Positions 26,887 through 41,551 are shown, numbered from the stretch's first letter. The stretch: DNA of 64,000 nt from Hoplostethus atlanticus (GCA_034670405.1 JAXDDX010000003.1:7504001-7568000); one strand, 5' to 3'. Translations and numbers: made by a program. Notes: generated from the sequence alone by a model not told the origin.

Positions 26887-28268
26887 CAGCAAGACATAGA
26901 CAGTCTCATAGACAACCAGTGTAGTATTGATCAGTATTTGTGTGCACGTGGGTATGGGTGCACATGCACACATCAAGATCCAAGTAGTGTGTCTTAAGAC
27001 GATCTTGGTTCTCTGAAAGCACATCTCTCCTGCAGAAGGAAGGCAGACCACAGAACAGAGCGCCTGAAGTGTATGAACATGTGTGTGAGTGCGAGTGAGT
27101 AGCTGTGTGGGTGTTAGGGTTAGCCATACTGCAAAGGAACAATTACGCTGGGTGAGCTCACTCTGGGTTGGTTGTTACCTGTGGTTAACACAGCTACACA
27201 GTAGTGTGGCCTGCTTGCAAAACAGACTTTAGTGCTTTAACAATGTCAACACACCACAACATTTCAACTGATATGAGGACACATTTTCCCTTTCTTTTAT
27301 GAGTTACATAAACAATTTGAATCGGCCTTTTAGTACAAATGTTTTGAGTTTCCTGCCAAAAGGAAAGTGATGTGAAATCATACATATTTGAGAAATGAAA
27401 CATTACATTTCATATCTTCATAGATTTGTCTGGAACCTATTAATATAGTAAGACACCAACATGATGTCTGTTAAATATAAGTTCATGAGAAGATGATGGT
27501 GAAAATGGTGAAAATCTCTTCCTGTCCACTGTCCAATCAGACCACAGGATGTTGATGCAGCATGTAGGAAATAATAGGAAATAGGAAATAAATAAGAGAG
27601 GATGGAGAGGCAAGAAAGGTTGTGAGTGCCCGGCTGTGCAATGACCTTCTCATGCTCTCCTTCCTTACTCCTCTGGTTTCCTCTCCCCTCTCCTTGAGGA
27701 GTTGCCATCTCAGATGACAGTAGACAGCTCAAACATACTGGCTTGTCATCTGTGCCAGCCCACTTCAGCTCTTACAACCGGAATAAAACCTGAAAACTTT
27801 CCAAAAGTGGTTTTGAATTCCCAGGCTGAAACACCACCTGCGTTTCCTCCAGATTTGCGTCCTCGTCTCTCTCTCACTCAATGGATGGAGAGGCCAGGAG
27901 AAAGTATAAGACTTAGAGAGACAGGTTTTATCTCCCCAGCCTAACTGCAGTGGAACTCTGCACTGACTGCTTGCTAACCCTGTCAGGGCCAGGCAGAGGA
28001 CTCCAGTGGAATGAGACCTGAGGATGACTTGTGTGTCACTCTTGGCTTATGTCCTCTCCCTTCAAGGCTTGAAAGCCGCAGGTTTAGTGAGGAGGCAAGC
28101 TGAAACACACAATGTAGGGAGTTACATTCCTGACGATGTTGCCGTAGTCAGTCAGAGGTAATTGTTTATTTCAATATGCACGACAGATTCCCCAGGTTGA
28201 TTGCTACGAAAACAAACAACGGTGAGCAATGCTGTTGAGGGAGATTGGGTAATGAATGTAGCTGCGTA

Positions 28269-28305
28269 GAACACACACACACACAAACACACGCACACAC
28301 ATACG
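28269..28305. repeat. CA-rich repeat
   Basis: CA units with AA and CG interruptions. Confidence 0.85.
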
Positions 28306-28689
28306 TATACGTGCACCACATAGGATCTTTGGAACCAGTTAGCTGTAGGGAAATACAATCATACCTTGACCTCAGGATTTAACCTGCCGTTCTCACTGCC
28401 TCTACACTCGTCTACCCTTTGCTTATGATCTTTGACCTGTAATGGGAGAACATACAAAGTGGAGTTAGCAAAGTAGTGTGATTAAACACTGTGGACCTTG
28501 AATTGCAACACCGCTGTAATAGTTAACTACATCAGTTTACCAAAGTTCTCCCATGCTCCTATCTTTGCCCTGATGGTCATGTCCACATAGAAGTGTCTGG
28601 CAGTGAACACATCAAAGACTGTTTACCCATCAAACAGTCTGTGTGGAGTGGGAGATGTTTATTTGGCCCTGGGCTCTCATTCGGCTAAT

Positions 28690-28990
28690 AGGCAGGGCTT
28701 CACTCCTGATGAATTTTCAAAAAGAAAGTGCCACATTCCTCCTCTGATGGCATTGTGAGAGTGTTATTGCTTCTTTATTGCTTTCCCCTCTTAATGATAG
28801 CAAGCGAGCCCAATTACCAGCAGAGGCCATCAGGCTTCATCTCCCTAACACATTTCTACTGGCGAGTATTATTATTGTTCATTAGGTTAGGGCCAGAATC
28901 TGCGGAGCTAATGAGAAAGCACAGCAGCCAAGAACCCTCATGTACCAACAAGACCACAATTCAATTAATTATAACGTATTGCCTAATAAT
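28690..28990. promoter_or_regulatory. possible conserved non-coding element
   Basis: About 300 bp without simple repeats and with many homeodomain-type cores (CTTAATGATAG, CCAATTACC, CTAATGAG, CAATTAATTATAA). Inference only. Confidence 0.25.
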
Positions 28991-31534
28991 GTCTTGAGAG
29001 AGAAGGGGTAATCATCAGTCCTTATTTTCTGTCTTTTTTTCTTTTTTCTTTAAAGAAATATTGCAGTGAGCTGCATTGTGGGAAGTGTTTATTTTAACAG
29101 CGACTCTCAGAAGGAGTTGGGTTTGGTAGAAGACTGTTGAAAGAGAGCTCTCTGTGTTCGTTGGCACTGGAAGAGGATTGGGGCTGGAGGAGGCCTGCCA
29201 ACACTGCTGTTTAAGTACACACAGCGTTATTGGGTTACTCCAGCGGGGGTGGGAGTAGACACAGCGGCCCGGATTAACATGGGAGCAGAGAGCGGACATC
29301 TGGGTGTTTCTGGTGCCACAGGATGGGGCCAGGCATGCGTAGGTGTGTGTGTGTGTCTGAGAGAGAGAGCGAGAGCGAGAGCGAGCGAGCACCGGTAACA
29401 GCCGCTGCTCAACCATTTTCTACGCCACATTGACTCCTTCTCCGAGGGCCCATTTCTAGTTTACAGTCTGTGGCGTAAACAGGCGAGCGCCTCCCTTCGT
29501 GTGAGTGGGCTTCAGGTGGGAAACAGAGGCTATCACCTCCATCTCCGTCCCCAGTGACTCACCTCATCTTCCAGGCTACCAGTCGCGAGCTTGCCAAGCT
29601 CTAATTAGCTCACCGACACAGAACACAGCCAGAGTAATTGCGCTGAGTGTGGAAACTCAGCCCGTAGCAACCGAGCTTGTGTACACATGAGGCTGCTCAA
29701 ATAGCGTGGTGCTGTGGCAGGCGGCCACCGCAATCTTCTCTCCTTTATTTATTCACTTACTCATCCATTGAGTCACTTAGCCTCGCCCGCCATCTTCCCT
29801 CTGACACTTAACCAGATTTACCACACAGTTAAGACTGTTTCAGTTGCCTTTCTGTATTTAGTTTGTTCTCGTTTGCTGACTTTCTTTACTTCTCTCTTAT
29901 TCGTAACTGTCAATCATATTTGTCTTTCTGTCTTAATCGTTTTTGTTTGTCTCTTGTGGTCTCTGTGTTTTCCAATTTCCTCTCTCAGTGCCTCTTTGAG
30001 GATTGTGCCTCAATTTGGGGATTAAATCCAATGCTGTTTGATCCATTAGATGCACGAGGTATCTTTAACAGTTAATTGTCGTATTGTAATGGGAATAAAC
30101 AGAGGTTGGCTCACAGTGAGCACTCACACTCACAGTGAGCCTGGTGGAAAGTCCTCCAGACAGATACAGCAACCGGGTCCCTGTTTCTGACTGGCAGGGA
30201 TTTCGTCAGACACACACACACACAGATGTTTACTGTATGTAGCCTTTAAACCACTATGCCACTGTTATCAGATGAAAGATTTATAGTTGATCTTTAGTTG
30301 ACTTTTCAGGAGTTATGAATGATAGTGACTACAATGTATTTTTGAAATTATTCTATGGGCTTTGAATGGATTACTCAGGCCTTACTTAGCAGATAAAATA
30401 CCACAAATCCTTTAAACCTAACAAAACAATAATAATTACATTTTTGAGGTTTTCTTATGACATCAGTGATACAGCAAAAGCAGCATAGGTCTTGACACAT
30501 GTACACACACATGCACACTCACACAAACGTGCACAAACTCCTGCATACTGAATGAACAAAACAAAGGAGGGTGAGAGTCATTTCTGAAATAAATGGAGAG
30601 GCTATTCACTCCCCTTGAGACTGCAGTATTTAGTACTGTCACCTGGGGCAAGTGGTGAGCGGGCCAGGAGGCCCAGGGGTGAAAATGGACCCATCTAACC
30701 TTCACCATCACTCATCCTGATGACTGGTTCAAGGAGGGAAAGAGGGGAAAAGAAAGCAGGGATGGAGAGGAGGACAGGTGGAGCGTAGGGAAGCTTAGAC
30801 CAGGCTTTCTGCTATGATGGATATAGCACGTTTAAAGACAGAAGAGCATTTGAGGCTAGTGTAGCAGGGGAGCAAGGGAATAAAAGAAGGAAGACTGAAT
30901 GAAATGATCCATCACTAGGGAAAAGGAATTAGTCTGATTGAAGGGCCAGTATAAAGAGAAGAGGGTGGAAGAAAGAGCAATGGAGGGAGGGCTGGTTATA
31001 GAGACAGAGGGAGCGACATAATCTCAGAGGAGTAAAGGTGAGGATTTGGTAAAAGGAGGAATTAATGCCAGCTAGCAGATGGGGAGTTTTCCAGGGAATG
31101 TTAAATAATCACGCTCCAAAGAGAGAGGGGAGAAATGGGTTTGGTTTTGTCTTATATTGTGCCTTCAAAGTGCCATTTTCCCCTGCTGTCTGTCTAGCGG
31201 TGGGTCGTGGGTGTTAGGGGGATTATGAGTTTTGCCAGGCAGACCGGGGTTAAGATGAACGGCTGTCCTTCTGGATCCAAGATGGTCGTTATCATGCCCA
31301 CATGGAGCCGGCAGATAAAGCCCCCAAAGCCTTTTTGATTCACATGGGTTTGTTTTCCATCTCGTTTTTCTTTTGTTTCTTTGTTTTCTCAGTAAACACA
31401 GGACCACTTTATACTTCCTCCAGGAGAGGAGTGAAGCCTGGCAAATAGCGCAGTGTGTTACTTCTCTATGTAGAATGCCAGACTTAATTAGTAACAACAG
31501 TAGGAAATATTTCAGTGCAAATGACATATCATCA

Positions 31535-31604
31535 TATCATGTCCATTACACATCATGTCCATTACACATCATGTCCATTACATATCATGTCCATTACATA
31601 TCAT
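31535..31604. repeat. 16-bp minisatellite
   Basis: Four consecutive 16-bp units (TATCATGTCCATTACA / CATCATGTCCATTACA) starting at 31535, 31551, 31567 and 31583, followed by a partial unit. Confidence 0.95.
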
Positions 31605-32302
31605 TCACTACAGGAAATACATCTTGGCTAAAAATTATTATTACATTTTCTTTCTCAAAGAACAATCATCTTTAAAAATGAAAAATAATTCCTGAGTATT
31701 GACTTGTATTGAAACACCATGATTCATTGCCAAGTCTCACCCAAACATCCCACCATTATTTTTGTCTACAGTGCAATACACTGCAATAAATGCTTTTCCA
31801 TTTGTTGCCTAGGTAGCAAATAACAGGGTCTACCACCATTTCTCACATGGACTCCCTAAATGGCTATCTCTGTCTCATTCTTCTCCAATCAGAGGCCAGT
31901 GTGATTAGCCATGTCAGTCACTGGCGAAATCCCCTCATATACAGCGGCGCTGCTGTTAGTGTGTGTGAGCAGACTGGGAAGGAAGCTCTCCAGTGGAAAC
32001 CCGGACACTGGAGCCATTCATATTCACATCCTCTTTCGTAGTGTCACTTCAATAATGTAGTATGGGGGAAAATGTTGACATTCCTCTCCACAGAATTACT
32101 GCCAGTTTTTGTGCTGTCCATTAACGCCAAGCTGCATATTATTCTCAGCAGATAATAATACACCCAGGCTTGGTGCATGATTCTCCAGGACGGGGATGGG
32201 CTTTGACTGACAAGGAGATGAAATGCCAGACAGCCTGGCCCGCTCACTGGCAAATATAGCTAGTTTGGGCCACTTGAATCTAGCCCACTCTCGGTGGCTG
32301 TA

Positions 32303-32326
32303 TGTGTGTGTGTGTGTGTGTGTGTG
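32303..32326. repeat. (TG)n microsatellite
   Basis: About 12 TG units followed by GTGGTGGTGG. Confidence 0.95.
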
Positions 32327-34328
32327 GTGGTGGTGTTTCTGAAGATGAGGATGTGTGTCTATGCGCCTATGTGTTTGTTTGTGTGTCTGTGTTTTTGTTG
32401 ACAGTAAAGAGACAGGCAGATAGTCCACTCTATAGTGTGCTTGGCCTCCACCCTTTGCCCGTATCCGACCCTCTTCCTTTGTGCTGCCTGTGTTTGCTTA
32501 GCAGTGGACAGGGCTAAGAGCATCTGGGGTTCTATGATTAAATATTAATTCAGGCGTGTGATCGATTTCCCTCCAGCTGCTGCTACAGTACCGAGCAGAG
32601 AGGGCAATGTTCAAGCCCTGACTCGGATTAGTGTTCAACAAGCGCTCTCTCTTTCTGTTTTCCTGTGGCAATGTACAATATTCACTGCTGAATTAGCCAG
32701 GCTCACCACACAGACAAAGAACTGTCTTCTCTAGCATCATCATCACTTTGTACTCTTTGTTTTTTCCCTCTCCAAGCACAATCATGCACTCTCTTTTAAC
32801 AAGTGTTTTTGAGGCTTGATAGAATTTCAGTTCTAGCCAGCTACTCTTCTGTCCTCCCTTGAACAAAGGAATGCTGTAGTGTTTGGTATATTGATGGTGT
32901 GTTCAGACTGTATCTCCCCCACTTACTCTGGGTAGCAGACAGGCTGCCTGATGTCTGAGAGATACATCCCTATCCTTTCAAGTCTCTCCCTGCTGATCAC
33001 TTGACCTCTGACCCCTGCTCAGGATAGATTGACACCCATGCCACTCAGTCACCGGAGAGCCCTCCCCTCCCCACCTATAATTCCTGCAGGTCACCAATTA
33101 GGTTGGACGTCCGTCATCCAACCAGCCATCCCCAACCCTCCCCCCCTTTCCTGTAGATGATACCTCACCACGGGGAGCCCATATTGGGCCTGTCCATTTG
33201 TCTTCATCAGGGTCCATCAGAGTGGAGGTCTCCCTAGCCCCAGAGGGTCCCCCCATCTCTGGTCATGTCTCACTCACTGCCTCTCTCTTTCCCTGAGAGG
33301 CCCATGCATATTCTCATCAACCCTTACCTTGAGAAGCACCTGATGAGAGGTAGATTGGCAACCTATTACTTTGAAACGGTTTTGTTTTCAGCCTGATAAT
33401 GAAGAGGGGGAATGGGCTGCAGGCAGAGGACAGTGTGCTGGATAACAATGGCTTGGGAGGGGCCGTGGTGCACTGGAGCGTACAGTAGGGCTCTGCAGGC
33501 CTGTATATTTCCTTGGAATTGGGAGGGTGTGAAACACAAGACTGGAATGGCAGACGGAGGCCAGGTAATGGGCTTGTCAACACAGCCAGCCTCACTGTGA
33601 GTTTAGTGTTTTAGTATCATTTTATGTGTGTGCATGTGTGCGAGTGTGTGTGCATACGTGTGTGTGAGGGCCCTGCTCCCTCATCACTCAAGTTGAATGG
33701 ACGTCAGCCAGCAGTGAAATTACACTGTCTCTCCCTCAGTGGTGGACTGTCACTATTGAGATAGAAGGAGGGTGAACGGTCTGGTCCCAAGGCACTTTTA
33801 GTGGAAGCCCATTTTGAAACATTTAAGGTTTGACACACACTGACACACTGTCAAAAGCACAATGACCTACAAACAGCCATACTCTCCATCAAAAAGGTAC
33901 GGTTCAACCACGGGCCACATGGTCAAAGTCACACACCCATTAAATCAGGCAAGCAGCGGCTCTTTAATTCATCTAAACGCCTCTATTTGGCAGCGACTCA
34001 GAAGCTAGCTGCTCCAATTCCAGTAAGCCAATCCATTTGATTGCCTGACACAGTGGGGACAATACCTTTTGTAAGTCAGGCGCAATGTGACTCCAATTTT
34101 GTGGGAGTGAGGTGTTAGCATGAGGCCAGTCATATTCTTGAGCCTCTGGCAGACTCCAGTGCCAAGAGAATTGTACATTTTGTGAGTGAACAGATTCCTA
34201 GCGACCATCTCCGTGGTGTTGGTCTTGCAACGAACTTGGAGAGAGCTTTGGAAAAACTTGTCTGTGTGTCTGTAGGACTCTGTATTGCTGGGAGCCTTAG
34301 ATTGATGATTCAGGGGATTAATCTTTCA

Positions 34329-34330
<2 letters not shown>

Positions 34331-34361
<31 letters not shown>
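34331..34361. repeat. (GT)n microsatellite
   Basis: About 15 GT units; a short CA tract lies 185 bp downstream (34546). Confidence 0.95.
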
Positions 34362-34545
34362 GGGGTGGGGGTCTCACATCATTCTTAACGTTGATCTAAA
34401 GGACCTAGACAGACGTCCCTCTTCACAAGCTTGCGATCATAAGGGTTGGTAATTAGAGATAATCTCCATACTTTCCTCTTGTTCTCTCTGCCACACCCCA
34501 TCACTCTTTGTGTTCCCCAGTATACAGCCCCGTTTCCTCTTTCAA

Positions 34546-34565
34546 ACACACACACACACACACAC
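34546..34565. repeat. (CA)n microsatellite
   Basis: About ten CA units, in opposite sense to the GT tract at 34331. Confidence 0.95.
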
Positions 34566-36100
34566 TTAGTCGTTTCTTTCCCCACTGTGGCACATAATAT
34601 TCTTTCTGAGAGGCTTTTATCTCCAATATGGTGTACACCATTCATTTCAATGTGCACAGAATCAGACATAAGGCTTAGAAACGGCTGCAGATGTACAGCG
34701 GGTTGTGGCTTTATGGTGATATTGCTCATGCGCTCCCTAAAGCATCTCTTTGTCTGACTGCTAAGTGGAGTGAGGTTACAGTCTCTTATTTTATCAGGCT
34801 TTTACCACTCCTCCGCTTCCCCCTCTCTCCTATTAGAGGTCATCCTACAGGCGTCTCCCGCCTCTGTGCTTAAATGTTTAAAAGCCTTTTCCCCTCCAGC
34901 TTTACTGTTTGCTTACCTATTTATTATTTTACCATGCCTCTGATTTATACGGCTTGTTATCACTCTGTCTCTCCTTCTTTCTCTATCTCTATATCTGCTG
35001 TGTTTTTCCCCCCCTGTGTTTGTGTCTGTTGATGAGTATTAGTGCCTAGGCAGGTATTTGCCCTGGCATTTATACGAGACAGTATCACATAGTCTACCAT
35101 TGATCCTCACACACACCGGACCAAATACCTCCACTGAGCATTGGAGAAAACCAGTTTCCCCCTATCCTCTACATCCTTCTCTATGTTTTCTCTGTTTATT
35201 TGTTCATACGGTTACTGGATTCCTCAGGTATCGTTCTCAGCCTGCCTTATGATCCTCCTGTTTACACGAGGTCTGTTTGTCCTTGCAGATTTGGCCACTT
35301 CCATTCGCGGTTTCCCGTAAATGCTGTGTTGATTCACGGCTGGTAATTTAGAGTGTGGCCACGAGGGGAGTGGACAGGCCCTGGTTCCTGCTCATTAATA
35401 GTGGGGCTGTGACAGAGAGAGAGCAGAAAGTCCTCCAGGCTCCATTGATTCACTGTCTCCCTGCTGCATACTGATGCAAGCAGCCCTCCCTAATGTCCTG
35501 GTTCAACAACCTGCCTGGGTAGAGAGAGAGGGAGAGGGAGAGGAATGTCTTGGTCTGACTGGTACAGCTCAGATCCACCCCTACTGAGGGGGCTGCCACT
35601 TCCCTCTCCAGTTACACCACCATTCTCCAGAGAGGTGACTGCAATACCCAAGGTCCATGTTTTGGTCTCTTTAGGTTTCAGCAGCTGTCTTTGAGTCGCA
35701 GTCATCTTGATCTTGTGTGTTTAGACAGAGGAGCTGAGGACAAATGGGTGTGTATAGCAGGTGTCTGTTGCTCTACCATGTAGTATTTCAATCTTCCAAG
35801 ACGTACTGTGTCACTATGTGTGTAGGCTCGGTCCTGACGAAGACTAATGGCTCATTAGCTTCCAATGAATCACTGTTGATGTTCAATGAAAACAGTCGTG
35901 ACCCTCGTGGCCTTTCCCGACACCCAGGGGCTCAGGGGTCTGAACCCTCAGGGGTTAAAGGTCAGCTAAAACAGTTAACAGAGCAAGACCCACACCTGAC
36001 CTGACACCACCACGACCTGAGAGGCAAAGATTGGGCGCCTCTTACAATCCCCCCTAATTTGTCACTTCAGACCCCCCCATCTTGGCACGGCACGGCACAG

Positions 36101-36104
<4 letters not shown>

Positions 36105-36130
<26 letters not shown>
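36105..36130. repeat. (CA)n microsatellite
   Basis: 13 CA units preceded by GCGCG. Confidence 0.95.
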
Positions 36131-36131
<1 letters not shown>

Positions 36132-39100
36132 TATGCAAACACACAGGAAAATAAACATTGCAGGAGGCTGTAGGGAGTCGCTACAGTGAATAGCATGAGG
36201 GGAAAATGGAGGTTTTGAGAGTGTTGTGACGGAGAGAGAAAAAAAACCTGTCATCTCACAGTCCCTCTAGGGTGATGTGGTAGAAGGAGGATGTCAAAAT
36301 CATTCATTGCAGCAGAAGCAGCCCCATCACACATCTGATACCCTGTGGTCATTCTGAAAAATAAACAGGTAACCCTCCAATCTGTAGTCTACAATCAACT
36401 AACCTTTTTTAATGTTGTTAAGACTTCACTTCTAGTGTGATTTTAATGGATTTCCTTTTGAAAAATGGAAGCATTGAGCAAGATGCAGACTTATGTAGAT
36501 ATTTCAACAGATGATCGCAAACGGGGTAAGAAACATATGCATATGTTCATTTTGAGGCCCCTCTCTTCTCAAACAAAGAGCCTGGTGCTGCCAGCCTTGT
36601 TGCACTCCTGTCTCTAGTATGGAAGCTGTGGGTCTGGTGGCCTATGGGTCTGGGCTGCTGCGTCCCTTCTCCAGGGAGCCTGCTGCCACTCGCTCACCTC
36701 GTCCTCCTGCTGTTGCTGCCCTGTGGGACGTCGTGCCACACGGAGCCCAGCTTGAGCCACTCTTGCTTGGCCTTGCTCCGTTCTTCCAACGATGCTAATT
36801 ACATCTCAAATGGTAATAGATGAGGCCTCGTTAGCGGCTCTCACTCCCTTGAAAGATGCACAAACATACATCAGAGGGGCCCCCAATCGGTCTGAGCTCC
36901 CTCCTTCAAAGGCCGGACTTCACAGGGAGCTGGGGGCTTGATTCGCTAATTACTCCTGCAGTTCCACACTGCTGCCCTGCCTGCATGAGCACACAGCTCT
37001 CCTAGCATCACCAGCATTACTCTCAGACAGGCCTACCCTCATACCCAGGACGAACTACACAGGCGTGTTAAATCTATAATTCAATAATCAAATTAACTCC
37101 CTGTCTATTTTTGTCTCTCTATAAGCTAGCTGCTAATTTAATGACATTACAGAAATTAATATCACAGTTTTCTCATAGTCAGAGCCAGTTTTTGCCTCCA
37201 TAGGAGGAACTGATGTTAAAGACAGAGAGACAAAGAAATATGGTCTCATTATACTTCTAGGAAGAAATAAAAAAATAAAGCGCTGACATCCCAGCATTAA
37301 ATATGTCATTAGTGCTTCCTCCACCAAATTGGCCTAATTATGGCTAGAGTTTCATTATTGAATTATCTTACCACAAAGCATGTCATCTTTCTACGCTCAA
37401 TATTAGGAAAATAAATGGAATTTTCTCTGCAGAGATCCACCTTAATGGGATGAGAATAGATCTAAAATTCTGTGTTCACTCAAGTGTGTCATCACTGTCT
37501 GATGTAGGTTTGTGTTTGTGTGCATGTGGGTGTGCGTGTGCGTAAACACATGCTTATGTGTTTGTCCTTCAGTTTTCTCAAAAAAAAATTAGAAGAAACA
37601 ATGGATGGTTTGTATTATAGGTTTGTTACATTGATGCATTGTTTTCGCCCTCACCTGTTGAAAGCTGCTGGGCCAAATGATGCAATGCCATGAAGACAAA
37701 TTGCTCTTCAGGCTTGTTAAGCCTATGTGAATATAACATATTGACTGCTGATATATACCTCAATCAGACTGTTTATTGGTTCATGTATGTGGCAGGGCTC
37801 TCTTCATTGTTTAAGTGATTTAATTCCACAGAATCCCATTAGATTTCATTATCATTTGTGTTGGAGGTTTATTTGCTGGCTGTTGTGAAGGAGATGGAGT
37901 CAACAGGAAGATTAGAGGCTGCTCTAATTGTGGTGTGGTTTACAGTGGGCCTGTTTGCCTGCATCGATCGGCTGCGAGAAATAATAATAAAATGGAACTA
38001 AAGCGATGCAGGGAAGGAAGAGGCGGCAAGTGAGCGGGGCCTCGTTACTGAAGGAATGATGTATTGATCGCGTCTGACAGGGCGCTGTGGACCGATCGAT
38101 CCTGATGGGCAAGAGGAGCCTGTTAGGAGATTCTCCTGGGTTGCCAGGGTCGCTCAGACAACAGGCACTGGGAGAGAAATTAACTCATCAAGGGAAGGGG
38201 TGGGTGAGAGATGGATGGAAGCATGAATAATTAAGAGGGAAAGGATGCATGTTAGGGTTAGATCCAAAACTAGATAGTGAGGTATTGTAAGGTAAGGCAC
38301 CGCTTTGGCTGGGGTTGTTTGTTTGTGTATGAATATGTACAATATTGAGCTACGACGCCCTCAGGAATAAGCCTCCTATTCCTGTCTTTTTCCAGACTGT
38401 GCCCTGGGAAAACAAATCCTCATGCTAATCACATTAGCTTGTACATCTTCACCAGCATTATCATACAGTAGATACACTTAGCATGGACATAGAGAGCCCT
38501 TCATCTTCAACGGGACCCGTTTAAGTGATTCAGAGGGACGCAGCAAGAAGGAAAGAGGAATGCACTGCTACATAATGAATGAGGTCAATTATGGCCGGAG
38601 TAAAGAAAAAAAAAGTTAAGCAGGTGAGTAGCTTTAGAGAGTGATGGAGGAAACAAAGGAGAAGAGGGAAAGAGAGAAGGAAAGAGGGTAGGGGTATTAT
38701 CTGTCAGAGCCTCTCCACTGTCCAGCGCCTTGCCCTTCTGACTTCTCACAGACCCAGCATGCCTTTCTCCTTTCCCCTTGAGTACACTAGGCTGGCCTCG
38801 TCCAAGATAATTGATAGCCTGTACGTTAATTTAAGCCAGACATGAGTGGTGGCTATTAATGAAGGTGGAATGTGCTGGCCTGACAGTAAAGTGAGGGCTC
38901 ATGGGAGAGTGATCTACAGCTTGCGGCACAGTCAAGAGCCAGACACTGAAGTGGTATAGAGTAGAGAAGCCATTACAATTCAAGGAGGCATTCACTGTGA
39001 ACTCAGAATGAAACCATTTTCACAGTAAAATTACCTTTCTATAAATTGGTCTAGGACCCATTTTGAGTGCGTACAGTAGAAATGTGAGCAAAGTTTTCCC

Positions 39101-40271
39101 CCTCAATTGCCTGGACAAAACTCATAGAGCATAATGATGAATAGGGGTCGGTCTGAAGCGGCAAACAAGGGATCGGGCTCGCGTGTGCTATAACCCCTCA
39201 GATCAATGGGTCTGTACACAATGGCAGCCCATTTGCCTTCAGCCCCTGTAATTGCTGGCATTAATAGCACACACATTTACAAAGTGTTGTCAGCCATGAA
39301 CTGATTATGGTAATCAGCACACGAATGCTAAAAGGCACTTTTAAACTGGATTGTTTTTTTTCCTCAAACGAGTTGATCGACTTCAATCATCTGAGTGCTT
39401 TGGGGAAGAGTGGCCAGGAATTATCTTTGTTAATGGTGGGTTTTCAGCTGGGCTTGCATGTCACACTTCCATGTATGTATGGATCCACAAACTGTATCCA
39501 CACACGCTATTTATTTCATGGTGTTTATCGGTGGCACGGTGTCGCAGGGTCATGTTGATGTAAAACATGCAACAATTACCTGGCTTGATCGGGCTCCTGT
39601 GGAGAATGCTAAGTACTGGCTGTCACTGGGCATGGTGGGGTCAGGGGGCCCTTTCCTCAGCAGAGTGCTCACATGTCACCACTCTGCTATTTAAACAGAG
39701 GCTCTTTGCCCCATCTTCTCTTATCTCGCCCCTTCCTCTCCTCCCCATGTGTCTCCCCTCCTCCCCTCATGTATAATTCAGGGGCAGTCCGGGAGCTGGG
39801 CTACTGTGTTTGGGTCACTGCTTCCCAAAGGCTGGAGTGGAGCGTATAAGAACTATTTTGACTCTGTTTTTCCCCGAATGAGAGCTAAAATAACAATATC
39901 TTGCTTTCCTGTTGATCAAACAGGCTGCATTGATGCATTAATGTAATAGAAGGCACATATCAGATACGTGTTTTTTAAGGATCATTATGTTTGAGTGCAT
40001 ACTGCAGAAGAAAGGAGGACAGGGGCCCCCTGCTGAGATGGACGTAGAGCTATAGCATGCAGTCATGCATGAGTAGTGCTCCTCTCTCCATTTAAAGACA
40101 TCTTCTCTGGAGGAGGATGCTTTCTTGTGGCTTGTTATGCTTCTCCCACACTGAGAAATGCCGTATGAAAATATAGCTCAGAAAACCCCTGCTACCATGG
40201 ATTCAGTTATTCAGTTATTCACGTCTTGAGGCTGAATAATGAAAGACTCAGCTTCACTCTGTTTCTCTTTT

Positions 40272-40292
40272 TGTCTGTCTGTCTGTCTGTCT

Positions 40293-40359
<67 letters not shown>
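40272..40359. repeat. (TGTC)n plus (TC)n compound microsatellite
   Basis: Tetranucleotide TGTC units (40272-40294) run into about 32 perfect TC units (40295-40359). Confidence 0.97.
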
Positions 40360-40361
<2 letters not shown>

Positions 40362-40543
40362 CTGTTGACTAGATTGCTCTTCAGTTGTTGACTCCTCCTG
40401 AGTATGGCCATCTCCAGCATCAGTGAAGTCAATGTTATTGGAAGAAAAGTCACTAAAATGACATTTGTATTCAATAATGCTAAATGCAAATTGAAATTGA
40501 TTAGTTAGTCTATACTGATCAAATAATTGTCTAAATCAATGTC

Positions 40544-40565
40544 GCACACACACACACACACACAC
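40544..40565. repeat. (CA)n microsatellite
   Basis: About 11 CA units, followed by CG-interrupted CA sequence. Confidence 0.95.
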
Positions 40566-41487
40566 GCACATGTGCACACGCACACTTTCTCTTTCTGTCT
40601 ATGTCTGCAGAATGCAGAATCCTATCATGTGTTTCTACACTATTTTCCAACCATACAGTATGTTTGGAAAGAGCCTCAGCATCTTGACAGTGATCTGTGC
40701 CATCAAAGAGCCCAGAATGATGCAGCACATGAATACAGAAGCAGCTCTTTTGGCGGCTGCGGTGGAGCAGAGGCATGCACAGCATGCCTGGCTGCCTGAA
40801 CGGCAGAGCGATTGCCACCACTCTGTTCTGCTCTTTTATGTGGCAGTGGGAGACGGAGGTGTTTGAAGACAGGGATAAGGCTGGTGTCGTGACGCTGTCA
40901 GCCACTGCTCCATTCTTCAGCTACAGTCGTTTGAAGCCAAGAAACCCAGCTCTGAGACATGCTGAGCAGATTGCGTCAGGAAACAGCTATAATCTTTGTT
41001 TAATTATCTGCTATACAGAGCAAGACGTTTCTCTTGCATCACCTGAGATCTAACTACATGATTACGACTACCAACACACACATGCAAACATACATGTGAC
41101 TCGTATTGTGTGGTGGGTTGTTGATTATCACGCAAGGCTTTGCATTATGCATTATGAAGTAGCCTTTGCCAAAAACAGACACACAGTCATTTCACACTCA
41201 TTTATTTTGATGAAGCATCCTATGGAGAGCACATTAACCCAGAATACACCATCACTACCTAATCTTTTACATCTGCCTGCATGGCTGTGTGTGTCCAGCA
41301 GGGGGCAGACAGACAGGCCGTCTTGTGGTAGGGGTTATCTATATGTGTAGATCTAACTGAGAGAACTGATAAAACCACACACACTAATTGGGTTTTACAG
41401 CAACCACAGTCCCACAATGCTCTTTCATTACCCAGGGGACAGTGCGTCTGGTCGTTTCTGTGTTCAGACATATGGGGGGTTTACAGC

Positions 41488-41503
41488 GTGTGTGTGTGTG
41501 TGC

Positions 41504-41536
<33 letters not shown>

Positions 41537-41551
41537 GTGTGTGTGCGTGTG
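41488..41551. repeat. (TG)n microsatellite, interrupted
   Basis: TG units with GCGCG and TTG interruptions. Confidence 0.95.

Noticed and set aside
38622..38628. Perfect donor-like AGCAG|GTGAGTA at 38623/38624
   Set aside because: Upstream sequence is purine-rich with no acceptor, so neither an exon nor a recursive site is supported.
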